NCBI RefSeq assembly: GCF_000259275.1
Contig: NC_017735.1
Location: 558,001 to 622,000 of the forward strand
Length of the DNA: 64,000 bases
Direction of reading: 5' to 3'
Source: Helicobacter cetorum MIT 99-5656
Lineage (GTDB): Bacteria; Campylobacterota; Campylobacteria; Campylobacterales; Helicobacteraceae
Under the pieces are notes generated by a model. The model did not search any database, had not been told where the DNA came from, and worked only from the letters and a program-made list of their open reading frames with translations. This document shows positions 26,289-36,274 of this stretch, in pieces. A program made the position numbers and the translations under genes. Position 1 is the first letter of the stretch. Each line of letters begins with the position of its first letter.

Positions 26289-27518
26289 TTAAAAATTTAA
26301 TAAGTTTTTGCCATAATCTAAGGGGCTTAATCCTAAAAAGTGTGCGATACTTTGCCCGATATCTGCAAAGGTCTCACTCTTACCTAAAAAGGCTGGTTTT
26401 AAATCTTTGTGATACATTAAGATAGGAATGAACTCTCGTGTGTGGTCTGTGCCTTTGAAAGTGGGGTCGCACCCATGGTCAGCACAAAGGATTAATAAAT
26501 CATCATCTCTTAGATTTTCAAAAATCTCATTTAAGCGTTTATCAAAACATTCTAGGGCGTTTGCATACCCGCTAACATCACGCCTATGCCCATAATCGCT
26601 ATCAAAATGCACAAAATTCGTAAAAATCAAGCTGTTATTCTTAGCGTTTTTGACTTGCTCTAAGGTCGTGTCAAATAACTCCATTAAACTATTAGCTTTA
26701 AATTTTTGAGTAATGCCTACATGGGCATAAATATCAGCGATTTTTCCAATGCTAACCACTTCGCCATTTTTTTCTTCAATAAATTTTTCAAAAAGTAATG
26801 GTGCATGGGGCTTTATAGCATAGTCTTTACGATTAGGGGTGCGTTTGAAATTGTCCTTATTAGTGCCATTAAAGGGTCGTGCAATCACTCTGGCAATTTT
26901 TAAAGGCTCTAAGATTTTAAAAACTTCTTCACAAAGGGCGTATAAATTTTTTAGCCCAAATTTTTCTTCATGCGCTGCGATTTGAAACACCGAATCCGCT
27001 GAAGTATAAAAAATAGGATATAGAGTTTCTAAATGTTTTTCACCTAAATTCTTAATGATTTCAGTCCCTGATGCGTGGCAATTCCCTAAATAGCCTTTAA
27101 TCTTAGTTTTTTCTTTAATCTCATCTAATAAATCTTGAGAAAATGAGTTGGTTTTGTTTTCAAAATACCCCCATTCAAACAAAACCGGCACGCCCATCAT
27201 CTCCCAATGCCCAGAAATCGTATCTTTTGCACTAGATAATTCTTGTGCGTAAGCATAAGCCCCTTTTAAATTAATCTTAGGGTTAAAGCCTAGGGGTAAT
27301 TCATTTGTGGCTTTTAAAGCGCTTAATCCTAAACCCAAACTCTCTAAATTAGGCAATTTCAAAGACCCATTTCGTTCATTTGAATTAGCTAGATTGCTGA
27401 AACAAGCCTTAGCAATATTGCCTAAAGTATTCGCCCCCAAATCGCCAAAATCTTTAGCATCTTCACTAGCTCCTATACCAAAAGAATCTAGTAATAAAAT
27501 AACCACTCTTTTTTGCAT
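26289..27518 (-). CDS. deoB: Phosphopentomutase
   Basis: DeoB interconverts (deoxy)ribose-1-phosphate and -5-phosphate and so links nucleoside breakdown to central metabolism. The 409 residues carry alkaline-phosphatase-superfamily metal sites: [14 protein letters not shown] at the start, [11 protein letters not shown] near 100 (site of the acceptor Thr), [10 protein letters not shown] near 310, [18 protein letters not shown] near 345, and the C-terminal [13 protein letters not shown]. It sits between nupC and deoD. Confidence 0.96.
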   Translation of the reverse strand: MQKRVVILLLDSFGIGASEDAKDFGDLGANTLGNIAKACFSNLANSNERNGSLKLPNLESLGLGLSALKATNELPLGFNPKINLKGAYAYAQELSSAKDTISGHWEMMGVPVLFEWGYFENKTNSFSQDLLDEIKEKTKIKGYLGNCHASGTEIIKNLGEKHLETLYPIFYTSADSVFQIAAHEEKFGLKNLYALCEEVFKILEPLKIARVIARPFNGTNKDNFKRTPNRKDYAIKPHAPLLFEKFIEEKNGEVVSIGKIADIYAHVGITQKFKANSLMELFDTTLEQVKNAKNNSLIFTNFVHFDSDYGHRRDVSGYANALECFDKRLNEIFENLRDDDLLILCADHGCDPTFKGTDHTREFIPILMYHKDLKPAFLGKSETFADIGQSIAHFLGLSPLDYGKNLLNF

Positions 27519-27550
27519 CTCTATTCCTTTTAACCTACTTGCCTTTTAGC

Positions 27551-28807
27551 TTAATTCGCATTTAGCCCTATGAATAATCCAGCGATTGTTGCACTCATAA
27601 AATTTGAAAGCGTGCCTACAAACACCGCTTTTAAAGCTAATTTGGCTATCATTTCTTTTTTACTAGGCACTAAATTACCAATCCCACCAATAAGCATGGC
27701 AACTGAGCTTAAGTTTGCAAATCCGCACAACGCAAAAGTAATAATTGCTTTGGTTTTTTCACTCAACACCAAGGGAGCGTTATCGCTTAGATAAGGAATG
27801 AGCTTCATATAACCCATAAATTCATTCAAAGCGATTTTAATCCCTATAATCTCTCCAGCAACCCCTGCTTCTTTCCAAGGAATACCTAAAATAAAGGCTA
27901 AGGGTTTTAAAAGCGTGCCTAAAATCAATCCTAAAGACAAATGCTCTATGCCTAAAAATCCCCCTAAAACCCCTAAAAGCCCATTAACTAGTGCGAGCAT
28001 TCCTACAAAGGCTAAAAGCATAGCTCCAATATGCAAGGCTAGATTTAATCCTGTGCTTGCCCCACTAGCGATAGCTTCTATAGCATTCACGGGTTTTTCT
28101 ATAGAAATATCTATATGGTTAGAAACTTTTTCATTTTGCGGATAGACTATTTTAGCAAAGAGTAATCCGCTAGGGGCTGACATAAACGAAGCGGCTAGTA
28201 AGTAGGTTAAAGGAACGCCCATGCTCGCATATCCAGCTAACACAGGCCCAGCAATGCTTGCCATACCCACACACATAATCGCAAAAATCTCTGAATTGCT
28301 CATGCTTTTTAGATAGGGCTTAATCACCAAGGGGGCTTCAGTGTGTCCTACAAAAATATTTGCCGCCGCACTCATACTCTCTGCCTTAGAAGTGCCTAAG
28401 CATTTTGAGAGCGCTCCACCAATAAGATTGATAAATAAGGGCATGATTTTTAGATAATACAATAATGAAATCAAGCTAGAAAAAAAGATAACCACCGCTA
28501 AAACATTAATTGCAAAGACAAACCCCCCAATTCCTTGCTCGCCTTGAGAATTAGGAGCTAAATTGCCAAATAAAAAACGCACCCCTTCATAGCCATAAGC
28601 TATAACGCTCTCTATCGCATTAGCTAAATTCTGTAGCAAATCTCTTCCTAAAGGCACATATAAAATCAACGCCCCTAGAACCACTTGAATCACAAATGCA
28701 CTGATAATCGTGCGATAATTAATCGCTTTTTTATCACTAGAAAAAACCCATGCGATACCTAAAAGCACCGCCATGCCTACAATACTCAAAAGGGAGTTAA
28801 AAACCAT
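27551..28807 (-). CDS. nupC: Concentrative nucleoside transporter
   Basis: This CNT-family, ion-coupled nucleoside importer of the inner membrane feeds deoB/deoD. The 418-residue chain is almost wholly hydrophobic, with about ten membrane segments and family blocks LSKCLGTSKAESMSAAANIF, GHTEAPLVIKPYL, and LCGFANLSSVAMLIGGIGNL. I start at ATG 28807 (MVFNSLLSIVGMAVLL), which gives the length usual for the family in Helicobacter. The frame stays open to 28897, but the extra 30 residues (MKILLFGYNK...) are polar and unlike the family. Confidence 0.92.
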   Translation of the reverse strand: MVFNSLLSIVGMAVLLGIAWVFSSDKKAINYRTIISAFVIQVVLGALILYVPLGRDLLQNLANAIESVIAYGYEGVRFLFGNLAPNSQGEQGIGGFVFAINVLAVVIFFSSLISLLYYLKIMPLFINLIGGALSKCLGTSKAESMSAAANIFVGHTEAPLVIKPYLKSMSNSEIFAIMCVGMASIAGPVLAGYASMGVPLTYLLAASFMSAPSGLLFAKIVYPQNEKVSNHIDISIEKPVNAIEAIASGASTGLNLALHIGAMLLAFVGMLALVNGLLGVLGGFLGIEHLSLGLILGTLLKPLAFILGIPWKEAGVAGEIIGIKIALNEFMGYMKLIPYLSDNAPLVLSEKTKAIITFALCGFANLSSVAMLIGGIGNLVPSKKEMIAKLALKAVFVGTLSNFMSATIAGLFIGLNAN

Positions 28808-28951
28808 CGCCGACCACTTAAAAGAGAGATGAAAGAAATCATGTTTTTGCCTTGTATCTAAAGATATTTTATTGTAGCCAAAAAGTAAAATTTTCATTCT
28901 CTAAGACTTTTAATTTCTTTAAAATTTTTATGAAAATGGGTTAATAAAGAA

Positions 28952-29030
28952 TGGTGTCAAGAGGGGGACTTGAACCCCCGACCTCCGGCTTATGAGACCA
29001 GCGCTCTAAACCAGCTGAGCTACCTTGACA
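28952..29030 (-). tRNA. tRNA-Met (anticodon CAU)
   Basis: Read on the minus strand, the cloverleaf has acceptor arms TGTCAAG and CTTGACA, D-arm GCTCAGCTGGTTTAGAGC, anticodon loop CTCATAA, T-arm GGGGGTTCAAGTCCCCC, and an encoded CCA end. The anticodon CAT and the unpaired pattern fit elongator methionine tRNA, though a lysidine-modified isoleucine tRNA cannot be excluded by eye. Confidence 0.9.
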
Positions 29031-29157
29031 GCAACAAAGAAGTGGATTATACAAAAAACTTTCTTAAGATTTTATTAATATTTTAATACGCTCTCTTTAA
29101 AGCCAATTTGATTGAATTTTACTCAAAAAATTTCCTATTTTTTTGTAGAATACTCCA

Positions 29158-30489
29158 ATGTTTAAGAAGATTTTTCCATTAGCGTTAGTATCATCGTTGC
29201 GGTTTTTAGGGCTTTTCATTGTTCTGCCTGTGATTAGTTTGTATGCGGATAGTTTTCATACAAGCAGTCCCTTACTAATAGGCTTGGCTGTGGGTGGGGC
29301 GTATCTCACACAGATAATATTTCAAACCCCTATAGGAATACTGAGCGATAAAATAGGGCGTAAAATTGTCGTTAGCCTGTGCTTATTGGTGTTCTTAGCT
29401 GGCTCACTAGTGTGTTTTATGGCAAGCGATATTACAATGCTTGTTATAGGTCGTTTGATTCAAGGCATGGGGGCTTTAGGGGGCGTGGTGAGTGCAATGG
29501 TAGCTGATGAAGTGAGAGAAGAAGAACGCACCAAGGCTATGGCGATTATGGGGGCATTCATCTTTATTAGCTTTACTATCAGTATGGCAATAGGACCAGG
29601 TGTGGTGGCATTCTTTGGTAATGCTAAATGGCTCTTTTTGCTCACAGCTATTCTAGCTTTATTCAGCCTAGTAATGTTATTAAAAGTCAAGGATTCTCCA
29701 AAAATTTCTTACACCATTAAAGCTAAATTGAGTCAAACCCAAAATACTAAAGCCCTGTATCTCTTGCACTTAAGCTCATTTTTTGAAAAAATGTTTATGA
29801 CACTTATTTTTGTGCTAATTCCTTTAGCCTTAGTGAATGAATTTAATAAACATGAGAGTTTTTTAATTTCTGTGTATGTGCCAGGAGCCATACTAGGTAT
29901 TTTGAGTATGGGGCCAGCGAGCGTTATCGCTGAAAAATACAATAAGCCTAAGGGTGTCATGCTCTTTGGTGTTTTATTTTTTGTTGTGAGTTATCTGTGT
30001 TTATTCTTAGCAGATTCTAGCTTCTTAGGCAAACACCTGTGGCTATTCATTCTTGGAGTCATGTTCTTCTTCAGCGGTTTTGCAACCTTAGAACCCATTA
30101 TGCAATCTCTAGCTTCTAAATTCGCTAGGGCGAATGAAAAAGGTAAAGTTTTAGGGCAATTTACGACTTTTGGCTACTTAGGGAGCTTTGTAGGGGGAGT
30201 TAGTGGGGGGTTAAGTTACCATCATTTAGGGCTAGCAACTACAAGTTTAATGGTTGTTATTTTAGGCGTTATTTGGGGCTTACTGCTTTTTCTACTCAAT
30301 AACCCAGCCAAGCAAAAGAATGTCTATTTTCCTTTAGATGCCTATATAGAAGAAAAATTTGAAGCTTTAGAAACTAGGATTATTGAATGGTATGTCAACA
30401 CCAGCGAAGAAATCATCATTGTGAAATATGACTCCAGCGAAATCAGTGAAGAAGAAATCATTCACCTAGCACAAAATTTTAGAAAATAA
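29158..30489 (+). CDS. Major facilitator superfamily transporter (drug-efflux type)
   Basis: The 443-residue inner-membrane protein has twelve predicted hydrophobic segments. The family motif between helices 2 and 3 is GILSDKIGRKIVV near 70, and a second signature is RLIQGMGALGGVVSAMVADE near 100, as in H+-coupled multidrug exporters. A cytoplasmic tail of about 50 residues (VYFPLDAYIEEKFEALETRI and beyond) follows the last helix, which is longer than usual. It starts after the tRNA and is 15 bases ahead of the ttcA-like gene. The substrate is unknown. Confidence 0.92.
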   Translation: MFKKIFPLALVSSLRFLGLFIVLPVISLYADSFHTSSPLLIGLAVGGAYLTQIIFQTPIGILSDKIGRKIVVSLCLLVFLAGSLVCFMASDITMLVIGRLIQGMGALGGVVSAMVADEVREEERTKAMAIMGAFIFISFTISMAIGPGVVAFFGNAKWLFLLTAILALFSLVMLLKVKDSPKISYTIKAKLSQTQNTKALYLLHLSSFFEKMFMTLIFVLIPLALVNEFNKHESFLISVYVPGAILGILSMGPASVIAEKYNKPKGVMLFGVLFFVVSYLCLFLADSSFLGKHLWLFILGVMFFFSGFATLEPIMQSLASKFARANEKGKVLGQFTTFGYLGSFVGGVSGGLSYHHLGLATTSLMVVILGVIWGLLLFLLNNPAKQKNVYFPLDAYIEEKFEALETRIIEWYVNTSEEIIIVKYDSSEISEEEIIHLAQNFRK

Positions 30490-30504
30490 AATCAAGGATT
30501 AAAA

Positions 30505-31266
30505 ATGACCTATGAAATTTCCAAAAAAGTCTTGCATGTCGTGGGTAAGACTAACGCCACTTACAAACTCATAGAAGAAGGCGATAAAGTCTTATTAGGA
30601 TTAAGTGGGGGCAAGGATTCTATCATGCTTGCTTGTATCTTAGCTAGAATGCAAAGACATGCTCCTTTCAAGTTTGATTTTAAAGCCGTTACCGTGCATT
30701 ATGGTTTGGGCGAAGACTTAAAATGGTTGAGCGAGTTGTGCGAAGAACAAGGCATTAAACACGAAATCATTTACACTCAAATTGCTTCCACCATTAATGA
30801 AAAACGCCGTGAAAAAAGCTCATTTTGCTCGTTTTGCTCTCGTTTAAGAAGGGGAACTCTGTATTCTAAGGCTTTAGAAGAAGGCTATAATAAAGTCGCT
30901 ATCGCTCATCATTTAGATGATGCTGTGGAGAGCTTTTTTATGAATTTTACTTATAATGGGAGTTTAAGAAGCATGCCTCCCATTTATAGGGCTGAAAATG
31001 GCTTATTAGTGATTCGCCCTTTAATTAAAGTTAGAGAAGCAGCAAGCATTCATTTTGTTACTTCTCAGAATATTCCCGTAGCTCCTGATTGCAATTGTCC
31101 AGCTAAACAGCCCACTTCAGACAAGCCCCCAATCGCACGATTAGCCACCAAAAATTTCTTAAAAGAAATGCAAAACTTACACCCCCATTTCTTTGATAGC
31201 CTAGAAAATGCGTTTAACAATGTTCAAGCGAGTAGTTTTAGCGACCCTAAGTATTTAGACGCTTAG
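30505..31266 (+). CDS. ttcA: TtcA-like tRNA thiolation PP-loop ATPase
   Basis: This PP-loop enzyme has the ATP motif LGLSGGKDS near residue 31 and the paired cysteines CSFC near 110 that hold the iron-sulfur cluster in the TtcA family. Further cysteines are in PDCNCP near 195. TtcA converts cytidine 32 of some tRNAs to 2-thiocytidine. Other TtcA/TilS-like sulfur transfer roles are possible, but the cysteine layout fits TtcA best. At 253 residues it is slightly short for the family. The last four bases overlap the convergent antiporter gene. Confidence 0.85.
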   Translation: MTYEISKKVLHVVGKTNATYKLIEEGDKVLLGLSGGKDSIMLACILARMQRHAPFKFDFKAVTVHYGLGEDLKWLSELCEEQGIKHEIIYTQIASTINEKRREKSSFCSFCSRLRRGTLYSKALEEGYNKVAIAHHLDDAVESFFMNFTYNGSLRSMPPIYRAENGLLVIRPLIKVREAASIHFVTSQNIPVAPDCNCPAKQPTSDKPPIARLATKNFLKEMQNLHPHFFDSLENAFNNVQASSFSDPKYLDA

Positions 31267-32408
31267 CTCTTTTTATTCAGCATTTTGATAAGAATTGTAA
31301 ATAACACCCCTTCAAAAATAGCCGCCATAAGCAAGGCATAATAGGTGTTTTGCAAAATAGCATGCGCTTTTAAACCCACAGCGGCGGTGGTTACTAAAAA
31401 AGTCAAGGGCATAGAAGCACCTAATGCAAATGAGAGTAATTGCTTGGGCTCTTTGAAATACTTCTTCCACACCAAGCCTGAAGCGATTAAATGCAAGCCC
31501 ACCATAGCCATAACAATCCATATCCCTTGAAGAATCAAGTAGGGCTTTGAAAGCACCAATCCTAAGTCTAAAGTGGAGCCTACATGAATGAAAAATAAAG
31601 GCACAAAAAACCCAAACCCTATATCATTGAGCTTGTGAAACAGCTCCAATTTATGCGAGAAGAAAGTAGAAACTATCAGACCAGCTAGAAACGCCCCTAA
31701 AACCATTTCTATTTTGAGCCACACCACAATCGCTACTAATGAGAAAAAGAGCATGAGCGAAAAACGCACATCTTGATTGAATTGATGGCTCATCACAATG
31801 AGTTTTAAATGCGGAAACCACCAAAACAGCGTTTTACACACTTGAAAAACAATCATAATCAATGCTAAAAACACTAAGAGTATGCCTAAGTCTTTATACA
31901 AGTCCATGCCTAGACCATGCGAATACGCTCCATCTACAACAACCAAACAGATAATGCTTAATAATTCGCCTAAAACACCCACTTTCAACACCAAATCAAG
32001 CCATGCCATGTCTTTGCCATAATCCTTGATTAAAGTCATAATCATGCCCAAACTAATAATGGGAAAAATCACAATGAAAATAGGCTCTAACTTCAAGCTA
32101 AAAGTAATCATGCATGAAAGAGTGTATAAAATCAAAAAATAAGCCAAAATGCGTTTTAAAAGAGAAGCTCCAAGCTTTTTAAACAAATAAATCTCTACTT
32201 CTAACCCACATAAAAACATTAAAAATAAAAAGCCAATTTCTGACATGACTTCAAAGCCCTTGGTAGGCTCAATAAAACCAATATACGCCCCAATAGACCC
32301 AAACAAAATCTCTACAACCGTAATAGGTAAACGCAAAATTCTGGACATATAAGGGGCTGTAACAATCAAAAGGGTGATGAGTGCGAAAGTAAAAAATTCT
32401 GTATTCAT
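31263..32408 (-). CDS. Cation/proton antiporter (CPA2 family, KefB/NapA-like membrane domain)
   Basis: The 381-residue protein has about twelve hydrophobic segments. It shows CPA2 features such as ILRLPITVVEILFGSIGAYI near the start and LFLMFLCGLEVEIYLFKK. VLGAFLAGLIVSTFFSHKLE lies in the middle and FVPLFFIHVGSTLDLGLVLS further on. The cytoplasmic nucleotide-binding RCK domain found in KefB/KefC is absent, so it is a simple Na+/H+ or K+/H+ exchanger. It lies downstream of, and on the same strand as, the MATE gene with a 40-base gap. Confidence 0.88.
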   Translation of the reverse strand: MNTEFFTFALITLLIVTAPYMSRILRLPITVVEILFGSIGAYIGFIEPTKGFEVMSEIGFLFLMFLCGLEVEIYLFKKLGASLLKRILAYFLILYTLSCMITFSLKLEPIFIVIFPIISLGMIMTLIKDYGKDMAWLDLVLKVGVLGELLSIICLVVVDGAYSHGLGMDLYKDLGILLVFLALIMIVFQVCKTLFWWFPHLKLIVMSHQFNQDVRFSLMLFFSLVAIVVWLKIEMVLGAFLAGLIVSTFFSHKLELFHKLNDIGFGFFVPLFFIHVGSTLDLGLVLSKPYLILQGIWIVMAMVGLHLIASGLVWKKYFKEPKQLLSFALGASMPLTFLVTTAAVGLKAHAILQNTYYALLMAAIFEGVLFTILIKMLNKKS

Positions 32409-32448
32409 GCTTTTAATTTTAGTCCACTTTATTGATTAAGCCCATTGA

Positions 32449-33825
32449 CTAACCTTTCACAACAAGATTTTGCTCTTTATAAGTGGTGAAAACCCCTTTC
32501 TTGATTTCATAATAGGTTACCCCTAACGCACTTAAAAATGCCAAAAATTGTGCGATAGGGTAAGTTACCCAAATACCATTAATCCCATAGAAATAACTTA
32601 AAATCGGTAATAAAATAATGATAAACCCTAGCGTATGCGAAATGGTGATGATAAACGAACTTTTGGTGCGTTGAATGGATTGGAAGAACACTGCACACAA
32701 CAAAGTCATACCCAAAAAGACATAGCCGATGTAGTAAATATTCATCACCCTTTTAGTCTCTTGCATAAAAAATGCATCTTGCTCGCTTGGTTGCAAATAA
32801 AGCTTGATTAAATATTCATCTAAGAAATAATAAATACCATAGAGAGAAATTCCCACACAAAACGCCACTTTCAAACCAAAGACAAACACGGCTTTCACTC
32901 GCTCTAAATTTTTGGCTCCATAGCTAAAACTTGCGATAGGTTGAATGCCCTGAGAAATCGCAAATAAAGTGGTAAAAAAGATAATCGCATTATACATAAC
33001 AATTCCATACATGCTTACAAATCTCTCACCAGCGGTGTGCATGATAGCGGTGTTAAACAATAAAATCATAATAGAAGCACTAAATTCTGCTGTGCTTTGT
33101 GGCACACCACTCTTAGCTGAAGAGATGACTGAAGACAAAGAAAAACGCTTAATAAAATACAATTGCCCTTTTTTACGCCAAAAATGCTGCATTAAAACCA
33201 AAAAGCCTATCGCATGCCCTATAACTGTAGCGTATGCACTGCCTTGAACCCCCACTTCCAAAACAAAAATAAATAAGTAGTTGAAAAAGACATTCGCTAA
33301 CGAGCCTATCAACATGGCTACCATAGCTAGAATGGGGCGTTTATCATTCACCACAAAGACATCAGCTAAGGGGTGTAGCACCATAAAAACAGCCCCCATA
33401 AGAATGATTTCAATATAGCGTGAAGACATTGCTAATAAGGTATCATTACTTCCAAAAAGGCGTGCAATAGTTTCACTAAAAGGCATTAATGCCATGCTAA
33501 AAATAAAGGTGCTAAAGGCAACAAAATAAAACACACTACTAAAAACGAGTCTGGCTCTATGGGTTTTGTCCTTACCTAAAAAATACCCCACAATACTAGC
33601 TGCCCCAAAACCAAAGAGTAATTCATACGCTACTAATGCCGGAAAAATAGGCCATGCAATATTGACTGCTGCTATAGCTTCTTTACCTAGTTTCTTGCCT
33701 ACAAACATGCCATCTATCATAGAATAAGTGGATAAAGAAACCATAGAAAAAGCCAAAGGGACAAAGTAGTAAAAAAATAATTTCCTAATAGAATCTTTAT
33801 GCAAATCAATTTTTCTTTTTAGCAT
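32449..33825 (-). CDS. MATE family efflux transporter
   Basis: The 458-residue inner-membrane protein has twelve hydrophobic segments in two similar halves, as MATE exporters do. YSMIDGMFVGKKLGKEAIAA in the first half matches the MATE fold's conserved opening, and SQGIQPIASFSYGAKNLERV is the equivalent in the second half. MATE pumps exchange Na+ or H+ for cationic drugs. The ATG is preceded by AAGGAAAGC. An intergenic region of 368 bases separates it from the divergent carbonic anhydrase gene. Confidence 0.92.
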   Translation of the reverse strand: MLKRKIDLHKDSIRKLFFYYFVPLAFSMVSLSTYSMIDGMFVGKKLGKEAIAAVNIAWPIFPALVAYELLFGFGAASIVGYFLGKDKTHRARLVFSSVFYFVAFSTFIFSMALMPFSETIARLFGSNDTLLAMSSRYIEIILMGAVFMVLHPLADVFVVNDKRPILAMVAMLIGSLANVFFNYLFIFVLEVGVQGSAYATVIGHAIGFLVLMQHFWRKKGQLYFIKRFSLSSVISSAKSGVPQSTAEFSASIMILLFNTAIMHTAGERFVSMYGIVMYNAIIFFTTLFAISQGIQPIASFSYGAKNLERVKAVFVFGLKVAFCVGISLYGIYYFLDEYLIKLYLQPSEQDAFFMQETKRVMNIYYIGYVFLGMTLLCAVFFQSIQRTKSSFIITISHTLGFIIILLPILSYFYGINGIWVTYPIAQFLAFLSALGVTYYEIKKGVFTTYKEQNLVVKG

Positions 33826-34137
33826 GCTTTCCTTACACCTAGTTTTATGATTAATCTCATTATTTTAACTAAAAAGATAGTCTTTTAACTACTCCGTTAC
33901 AAACGATAGGGTATTATGATGCATGCTTTTTGAAATTATAGTGGCTGTTTCTCTCTAAATCCAATATATTTAATAGAAAATATTTTAAATTTTTAAATGT
34001 TTTTATATTTTATTCTTGAGATTTACCTCATCTTTTTAACTCCATTGAATGAAATTGTTACTATTTAAAACAAATTTTAAAATCATTTTCAACTTTTAAA
34101 AAATCTAGTTTTTTTATGACAGCGTTTGTCGTTTAAG

Positions 34138-34146
34138 TGCTAGAAT
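34138..34146 (+). promoter_or_regulatory. Extended -10 promoter of the alpha-carbonic anhydrase gene
   Basis: TGCTAGAAT is an extended -10 element 48 bases before the ATG, and AAAGGATAATCA precedes the start codon. The rest of the 33826-34193 gap is AT-rich with no ORF I can support; regulatory sites there cannot be named from the sequence. Confidence 0.55.
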
Positions 34147-34193
34147 TAAGCCGTTGTCTTTTTAAAACAACCTAAAAAATAAAGGATAATCAA

Positions 34194-34937
34194 ATGAAAA
34201 AAACTTTTTTTATCGCATTAGCTCTTGCAACTTCTCTTATCGGTGCTGAAAAAACTAAATGGGATTATAAGGGTAAGGAACACGGTCCACACCATTGGGA
34301 CAAACTACACAAGGATTTTGAAGTGTGCAAAAGTGGTAAAAGCCAGTCCCCTATCGACATTGAACATTATTACCATACTGAAGATAAGGCCGATTTACAA
34401 TTTAAATATGCTGCTTCTAAACCCAAAGCAGTGTATTTTACCAGCCATACTTTAAAGGCTTCATTTGAACCTACTAATCACATCAATTATAGGGGGCATG
34501 ACTATGTGCTAGATAATTTACATTTTCACGCTCCTATGGAGTTTTTAATCAATGGTAAAACCAAACCTTTGAGTGCACATTTAGTGCATAAAGACGCCAA
34601 AGGGCGTTTATTAGTATTGGCTCTAGGTTTTGAAGAAGGAAAGGAAAATCCGGCTCTTACCCCTATTTTAGAAGCCACCAAGAATAAACAAAATCTCAAA
34701 GCTATTGCTTTGGATACATTCTTACCTAAAACAATCAATTACTACCACTTTAATGGCTCTCTCACAGCTCCGCCTTGCACAGAAGGTGTGGCATGGTTTG
34801 TTGTAGAAGAGCCTTTGGAAGTTTCTGCGAAACAATTGACCGAAATCAAAAAACACATGAAAAATTCGCCTAACCAACGCCCCGTTCAACCTGACTATAA
34901 CACAGTGATTATTAAAAGTTCAGTTGAAACCCGCTAA
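34194..34937 (+). CDS. Periplasmic alpha-carbonic anhydrase
   Basis: This zinc enzyme hydrates CO2 to bicarbonate in the periplasm. In gastric Helicobacter it works with urease to buffer against acid. A signal peptide ([18 protein letters not shown]) precedes 229 mature residues. The zinc ligands are visible in [12 protein letters not shown] (His-x-His near 110-112) and SAHLVH (near 129). The substrate-pocket block [17 protein letters not shown] is near 190, and SQSPIDIE is near 45. The lone conserved cysteine pair (C44 region and PPCTE) could form the disulfide seen in the H. pylori enzyme. Confidence 0.96.
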   Translation: MKKTFFIALALATSLIGAEKTKWDYKGKEHGPHHWDKLHKDFEVCKSGKSQSPIDIEHYYHTEDKADLQFKYAASKPKAVYFTSHTLKASFEPTNHINYRGHDYVLDNLHFHAPMEFLINGKTKPLSAHLVHKDAKGRLLVLALGFEEGKENPALTPILEATKNKQNLKAIALDTFLPKTINYYHFNGSLTAPPCTEGVAWFVVEEPLEVSAKQLTEIKKHMKNSPNQRPVQPDYNTVIIKSSVETR

Positions 34938-34942
34938 TTTTT

Positions 34943-34960
34943 AACCCCACTTAAGGGGTT
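34943..34960 (+). terminator. Possible terminator after the carbonic anhydrase gene
   Basis: AACCCC and GGGGTT form a six-base stem around ACTTAA five bases after the stop. Only a weak TA-rich tail follows, so strength is uncertain. Confidence 0.5.
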
Positions 34961-35052
34961 TATATAGTGCTAACTCCTTACAGATTTATTGTATCTGTCT
35001 GTTTCATGTTCTGTGTTTGATATGCAATTAGAGTTTATCTCAACAAGGCTAT

Positions 35053-36264
35053 CTAATACCCATTATTCGCACTAGGTTTAGGTATTTTCAGAGCGTTTTC
35101 TCTCGCAATAAATCCCTTGCTTTGATACTCATGCCAGCCCCCATCACATAAAAACGCATTGTCCCACCCATTTAACAGAGCATAAAACCACGCCACAGCC
35201 CCCCTCCAGCCTGTGCTACAATAAAAAATCACTTTGTCATACCTATTAAAGCCTTGCTGCTCCCAAAGTTTGTAGATTTCATAAGGGTTTCTTAGAGTGT
35301 TATCAGGGTTATAAAAATCGCACGCATTGCTGTAATGACTCCCTGAAAAACCCCATAACGCCCCGGGTATTTCGCCCTTTCTCTCTATGTAAGCGTAATC
35401 ATTTTTTTGGGCTTGATATTCCTCCCATGAGCGAATGCTAACTAATTTATACCCCTTTTTTTGCTTTTTTAAAGCTGATTCTAAAGACAAATAAAAAGAA
35501 TTGCAAGGCTTTAATGCCGAGAAGAAGCGTTTGGGGGTTTTATAATGCTTGCTAGTAGGCAAATTTAAATTCTTCCACGCCTCTAAGCCCCCATCTAAAA
35601 ATTGCACTTTTTTTACCCCAGCGTATTGAAGGATAAAAAATACTCTTAAAGCTGCAATCACACTACTAGAATACAAAACGACCGAAGAATCTTTAGAAAC
35701 ACCGAGTTCTGAAAGCTTTTCTTGTAAAACTTCAATAGGGTTTAGATTGTATAAAGGGGGGCTTTCTAAAATGTCTGTATCCAAGTACAATGCCCCTAAA
35801 ACATGCTCTGTGCTTTGTTTTAGGCTTGCATGCCCCACTTCAAAAATAAGACAATCTTCTTCTTGCAATTTTTGATACAACAAACTTGGCGAAAGGCTAT
35901 AGTGGTAATTTTTTAGTTTTTCTAGGGGGTTAGAAAAATCGTTTTGATACTCCATAAAATTTTCAAATGCTAGGATTTTTGGAGTTTTAAAAAAGGGTTT
36001 TAGGGCTTTAATTTCGCTTTTTTCTCCATACAAGACGATTCTATTTTTAGACAAAGCCCCCTTAGAGTATAAGAAGTAAGGGGTTTTATCTTTAAGTCTC
36101 TCTAGCCACAAAGAACGCAACCGCAAGGCATTTTTAACATGCCCCCCTCTTAATGCCCCCTTTTCTTTGAAGCCATGAAAAAAACAAGCCTCTCTGGTGT
36201 CAATAATAGTCGTATCTTTTTCAAAAAGAATATTTTTGAAATTATCTAAATTTAAAAAATCCAA
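35053..36264 (-). CDS. Sulfurtransferase with three rhodanese-like domains, one with active cysteine
   Basis: The 403-residue chain reads as three rhodanese folds. The first (about 1-120; TTIIDTREACFFHGFKEKGA) has no cysteine in the active loop position (LYSKGALSKNR). The second (about 130-250; SSVVLYSSSVIAALRVFF) has serine where the cysteine would be. The third (about 265-395) has the full loop YCSTGWRGAVAW, with the catalytic cysteine, and ends in LCDGGWHEYQSKGF. Rhodaneses carry sulfur as persulfide from donors such as thiosulfate or mercaptopyruvate. Two silent domains plus one active one suggests a regulatory or binding role for the former. No signal peptide. It follows asd by 10 bases. 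Confidence 0.85.
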   Translation of the reverse strand: MDFLNLDNFKNILFEKDTTIIDTREACFFHGFKEKGALRGGHVKNALRLRSLWLERLKDKTPYFLYSKGALSKNRIVLYGEKSEIKALKPFFKTPKILAFENFMEYQNDFSNPLEKLKNYHYSLSPSLLYQKLQEEDCLIFEVGHASLKQSTEHVLGALYLDTDILESPPLYNLNPIEVLQEKLSELGVSKDSSVVLYSSSVIAALRVFFILQYAGVKKVQFLDGGLEAWKNLNLPTSKHYKTPKRFFSALKPCNSFYLSLESALKKQKKGYKLVSIRSWEEYQAQKNDYAYIERKGEIPGALWGFSGSHYSNACDFYNPDNTLRNPYEIYKLWEQQGFNRYDKVIFYCSTGWRGAVAWFYALLNGWDNAFLCDGGWHEYQSKGFIARENALKIPKPSANNGY

Positions 36265-36274
36265 GCTGAAACGA

